From assembly GCA_044340485.1 (NCBI GenBank), contig JBIITN010000015.1, positions 1 to 48,476 on the forward strand: a DNA stretch of 48,476 nt, written 5' to 3'. Position numbers and translations under genes: made by a program. The notes under the pieces are model-generated. The model was given only the letters and a program-made list of their open reading frames with translations. It was not told the origin of the DNA and ran no database searches. Below, piece by piece: positions 46,556 through 48,476 of the stretch; positions within the stretch are counted from its first letter, which is position 1; each line of letters opens with the position of its first letter. The stretch comes from UBA2093 sp044340485. GTDB taxonomy: Bacteria; Actinomycetota; Acidimicrobiia; Acidimicrobiales; Ilumatobacteraceae.

Positions 46556-47254
46556 TTACAAAGTGGCGAGCAACACCCTGCGTGCTTCAGTGATGTCTTC
46601 TATGGCCTTACTGGCATTCTTCTGACTACCGCCATGGTCTGGGTGTACTCTCCGCAAACTGTCGCGATATCGAGCCATGATCTCTTTTTTTGAAAGCTTT
46701 GTTGTGCCACCAGGAAAACCAAGAATGTCGAGAGCCCACGCGCGTGGATCCGTAATAGAACTCACCGATGACGCACTGTGTCCCGCAAGATACGACACAA
46801 ATGATGGCCCTAATGGTCCTCGCCATGTCAGAGCGCGTCGCATCATCGCAATCAAATTGTGACGGAGATGAACATCCAGTCGCTCAAGTGCGTACAGAGA
46901 ACCCAACACTTGCTGAAGTGGACTTCCTGCGGAATTAAATTCGAATGCAAAACTCTCGTCGGTTGCAAGCATGCGATGTGTACTCAGAGCAAGACCATGG
47001 CGATCCACTTGAAACCGATGCCGAAGTCGGGGCTGAACGATGCGCGAACCACGATCAATCTCACCGAGTAAACGTTGCACGTCGATGATTTCGTCTTCAT
47101 CAAGGTCACGCACATGATTGGCTAACACACCACCAAGCAATAAACCACCAAAGCCCGGCAGGGGGTCAACGGGTAAATACAGGTGACCAAGTGCGATACG
47201 ACGAGTGGGGGCAATCGGACGCGAGTGCCACACCTCCAACTCGGCTAACAGCAT
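46556..47254 (-). CDS. Protein with C-terminal J domain
   Basis: A 232-residue protein whose last part (about 176-232) is a J domain: DILGFPGGTTKLSKKEIMAR, then the HPD motif at 204-206 in RVHPDHGGSQ, and a helix with AIEDITEARRVLL. The N-terminal 170 residues are not recognised; they include GHLYLPVDPLPGFGGLLLGG and a helical stretch. It should bring a DnaK-type chaperone to a specific client. A TAGCGT box stands 8 bases before the ATG, so the mRNA may be leaderless. The small hydrolase follows downstream. Confidence 0.8.
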   Translation of the reverse strand: MLLAELEVWHSRPIAPTRRIALGHLYLPVDPLPGFGGLLLGGVLANHVRDLDEDEIIDVQRLLGEIDRGSRIVQPRLRHRFQVDRHGLALSTHRMLATDESFAFEFNSAGSPLQQVLGSLYALERLDVHLRHNLIAMMRRALTWRGPLGPSFVSYLAGHSASSVSSITDPRAWALDILGFPGGTTKLSKKEIMARYRDSLRRVHPDHGGSQKNASKAIEDITEARRVLLATL

Positions 47255-47284
47255 GAATAGTGACGCTACAGAGCCCTGAGGAAG

Positions 47285-48475
47285 TTATGGCAGGAAACCA
47301 CGAAGGAACTCTTCAGTACGGGTGTATTCGAATTCTTGATTCGTCACATCACGAAATCCGTGTCCTTCGCCCGCCATCACATGCAGGGTGACGTTGCCGC
47401 CGACTGATGTCACAGCATCACGCAATGTCATTGATTGCTGAAGGGGCACCACCGTGTCGCTGTCACCATGAAAAATCAGAATCGGAACCGCGGCGAGTTC
47501 GTACGGGTGATGGTGAGGCGATCGCTCGTCCCATAACGAATCATCCAGATCTGTCGCACCCACCAACGTAGGAACGTAGTGAGCCTCAAAGGGGTCGTCT
47601 GTCTGAGCAAGTGCCCGCAGATCCACCACCGGATACGACACCACTACACCAGCAGCAATAGGTGCTGAGTCATCCGGTACACAAGAGGCGACAACTGCGT
47701 TCAGCACGGCAAGTGCACCGGCGCTTGCACCAATGAGCACCGTGTGGTGGGGGCTGTATCCATGTGCTTGCTGTACATACCGTGTGGCTTCCACGACATC
47801 GCGAGCGTCTGCACTACCCCACTCGCCATGTAGACGTTGCTGAAATGCTCGCCCATAACCGGTGGTACCTCGATAATCGATAACAGCAAGGGTGAACCCA
47901 CGCGAAAGCCAATATGCATGACGTGGCATGAAGGCCACTTGCCACTGATCAATGGGGCCGCCGTGTGCCCACGACAGCAAAACTCCATTAGGCGATTTCG
48001 GCACGTACAACCGCACCACAACATCAGAATGAGGAACGCGGAGAACGGTTGGTTCGACAAGTTCATCTCGCACGTCATCGTCGAGCCAACGCAGATCGCC
48101 AGCGAATGCAATTGTTTTCTTAGTGGGGACCATTGCTTGTGGCATCAATAGGGACGACATGTTGTACGCCACTACTTCTGGTGCCGTGCGCGCCCCAGAA
48201 CGAATCGCCGCAAGAGTGTTTCCTTCCCACGACACACATCCATGCACTGCTTTACCCACCATGAGAGGCGCACCGGCATTGCCCAGTGCACGCACCCACA
48301 ATGATCCAAACCCATCTTCGTTTCTTGTGTATGCCACCATTGACGCATCGGAGTTAAAGCTCCATGACCTCGACCCTGGACCCCACGTGGGGCCACCGTG
48401 TTCGCTGGTGTCATTCATCACCGCGGTGTGTCCATCACGAACAATCGTGAGGTTTAACACTGAGTTGTCATCACA
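47285..48475 (-). CDS. S9 family (prolyl oligopeptidase) peptidase, N-terminus beyond window
   Basis: About 396 codons are visible and the frame stays open to the window end, so the N-terminal part is missing. The first 140 visible residues look like the last blades of a beta-propeller (SWSFNSDASMVAYTRNEDGF). The rest is the peptidase domain: SWAHGGPIDQW, nucleophile in LIGASAGALAVLNAV, acid in FHGDSDTVVPLQQS and His in MAGEGHGFRD. This is the S9C/acylaminoacyl-peptidase plan, normally about 600 residues. A GTG at 48460 exists but the frame upstream still encodes plausible protein. It ends 30 bases before the J-domain gene. Confidence 0.9.
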   Translation of the reverse strand, partial: CDDNSVLNLTIVRDGHTAVMNDTSEHGGPTWGPGSRSWSFNSDASMVAYTRNEDGFGSLWVRALGNAGAPLMVGKAVHGCVSWEGNTLAAIRSGARTAPEVVAYNMSSLLMPQAMVPTKKTIAFAGDLRWLDDDVRDELVEPTVLRVPHSDVVVRLYVPKSPNGVLLSWAHGGPIDQWQVAFMPRHAYWLSRGFTLAVIDYRGTTGYGRAFQQRLHGEWGSADARDVVEATRYVQQAHGYSPHHTVLIGASAGALAVLNAVVASCVPDDSAPIAAGVVVSYPVVDLRALAQTDDPFEAHYVPTLVGATDLDDSLWDERSPHHHPYELAAVPILIFHGDSDTVVPLQQSMTLRDAVTSVGGNVTLHVMAGEGHGFRDVTNQEFEYTRTEEFLRGFLP

Positions 48476-48476
48476 C

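Noticed and set aside
1..48476. CRISPR array, prophage, insertion sequence, toxin-antitoxin pair or other defence island
   Set aside because: I saw no regular repeat-spacer series, transposase, integrase, phage structural gene or typical toxin-antitoxin pair; the genes are mostly core metabolism.

Overview
This window looks like a piece of chromosome from an actinobacterium of intermediate GC content (roughly half G+C by eye). It is probably a free-living aquatic relative of the Acidimicrobiia; that placement is inference from gene style, not a search. The signs are a MurA with Asp in place of the catalytic Cys, a PASTA-domain kinase-like protein, a long SerA, an IclR regulator divergent from leuCD, and many start codons with no Shine-Dalgarno but a TANNNT box 6-8 bases upstream, as expected for leaderless mRNAs. 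Gene density is very high, strands alternate often, and I see no insertion sequence, prophage, CRISPR array or rRNA. The gene content recalls the Mycobacterium tuberculosis segment from leuD/leuC/IclR and gltX with tRNA-Glu and tRNA-Gln, through leuB and serA, to ligA, a MetE-like gene, mnmA and iscS. So much of it is probably ancestral actinobacterial synteny.

Layout. 1-4.1 kb: a lipoprotein start cut by the window edge, tRNA-Glu, a crotonase, tRNA-Gln, a TetR regulator, a DUF218 protein and gltX, all on the minus strand. 4.1-7.5 kb: a VIT1/CCC1-type membrane protein and a DUF2237 protein (plus) facing fadE and its partner (minus). 7.5-11.4 kb: leuB and ilvE, then cimA behind its own promoter, leader peptide and terminator-type attenuator. 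11.4-14.2 kb: greA, an alpha/beta hydrolase and an ABC1/UbiB kinase-like gene. 14.2-19.0 kb: the NAD operon nadA-nadB-nadC with an unknown gene and an LtbR/NdgR-like IclR regulator upstream. 19.0-25.3 kb: leuC-leuD, a DEAD-box helicase (minus), leuA behind a leucine leader peptide and attenuator, a ferredoxin and pyrF. 25.2-32.4 kb: serA, an SCP2 protein, an SDR-MFS pair, a PASTA pseudokinase and a divergent membrane protein. 32.4-38.8 kb: ligA, a MetE-like gene, a membrane protein, mnmA and a cysteine desulfurase. 38.8-48.5 kb: a methyltransferase, galT, an SRPBCC protein, a crotonase, meaB, a Nfu-type protein, a 50-residue membrane peptide, murA, an MFS transporter, a small hydrolase, a C-terminal J-domain protein and an S9 peptidase cut by the window edge.

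Functionally the window is dominated by branched-chain amino acid synthesis (cimA, leuA, leuB, leuC, leuD, ilvE). Isoleucine would be made from citramalate, and regulation would act through Ile-rich and Leu-rich leader peptides plus an IclR operator array. The rest covers NAD synthesis, acyl-CoA metabolism, tRNA charging and thiolation, and cell-wall synthesis and sensing.

The items I find most worth a second look are: the Ile leader peptide and attenuator ahead of cimA; the tRNA-Gln whose encoded CCA end supplies the A of the next gene's ATG; the PASTA protein lacking key kinase residues; the decoy ORF that takes the ribosome-binding site of the ferredoxin gene; the duplicated crotonase 3' end; and the repeated leaderless-promoter signature.
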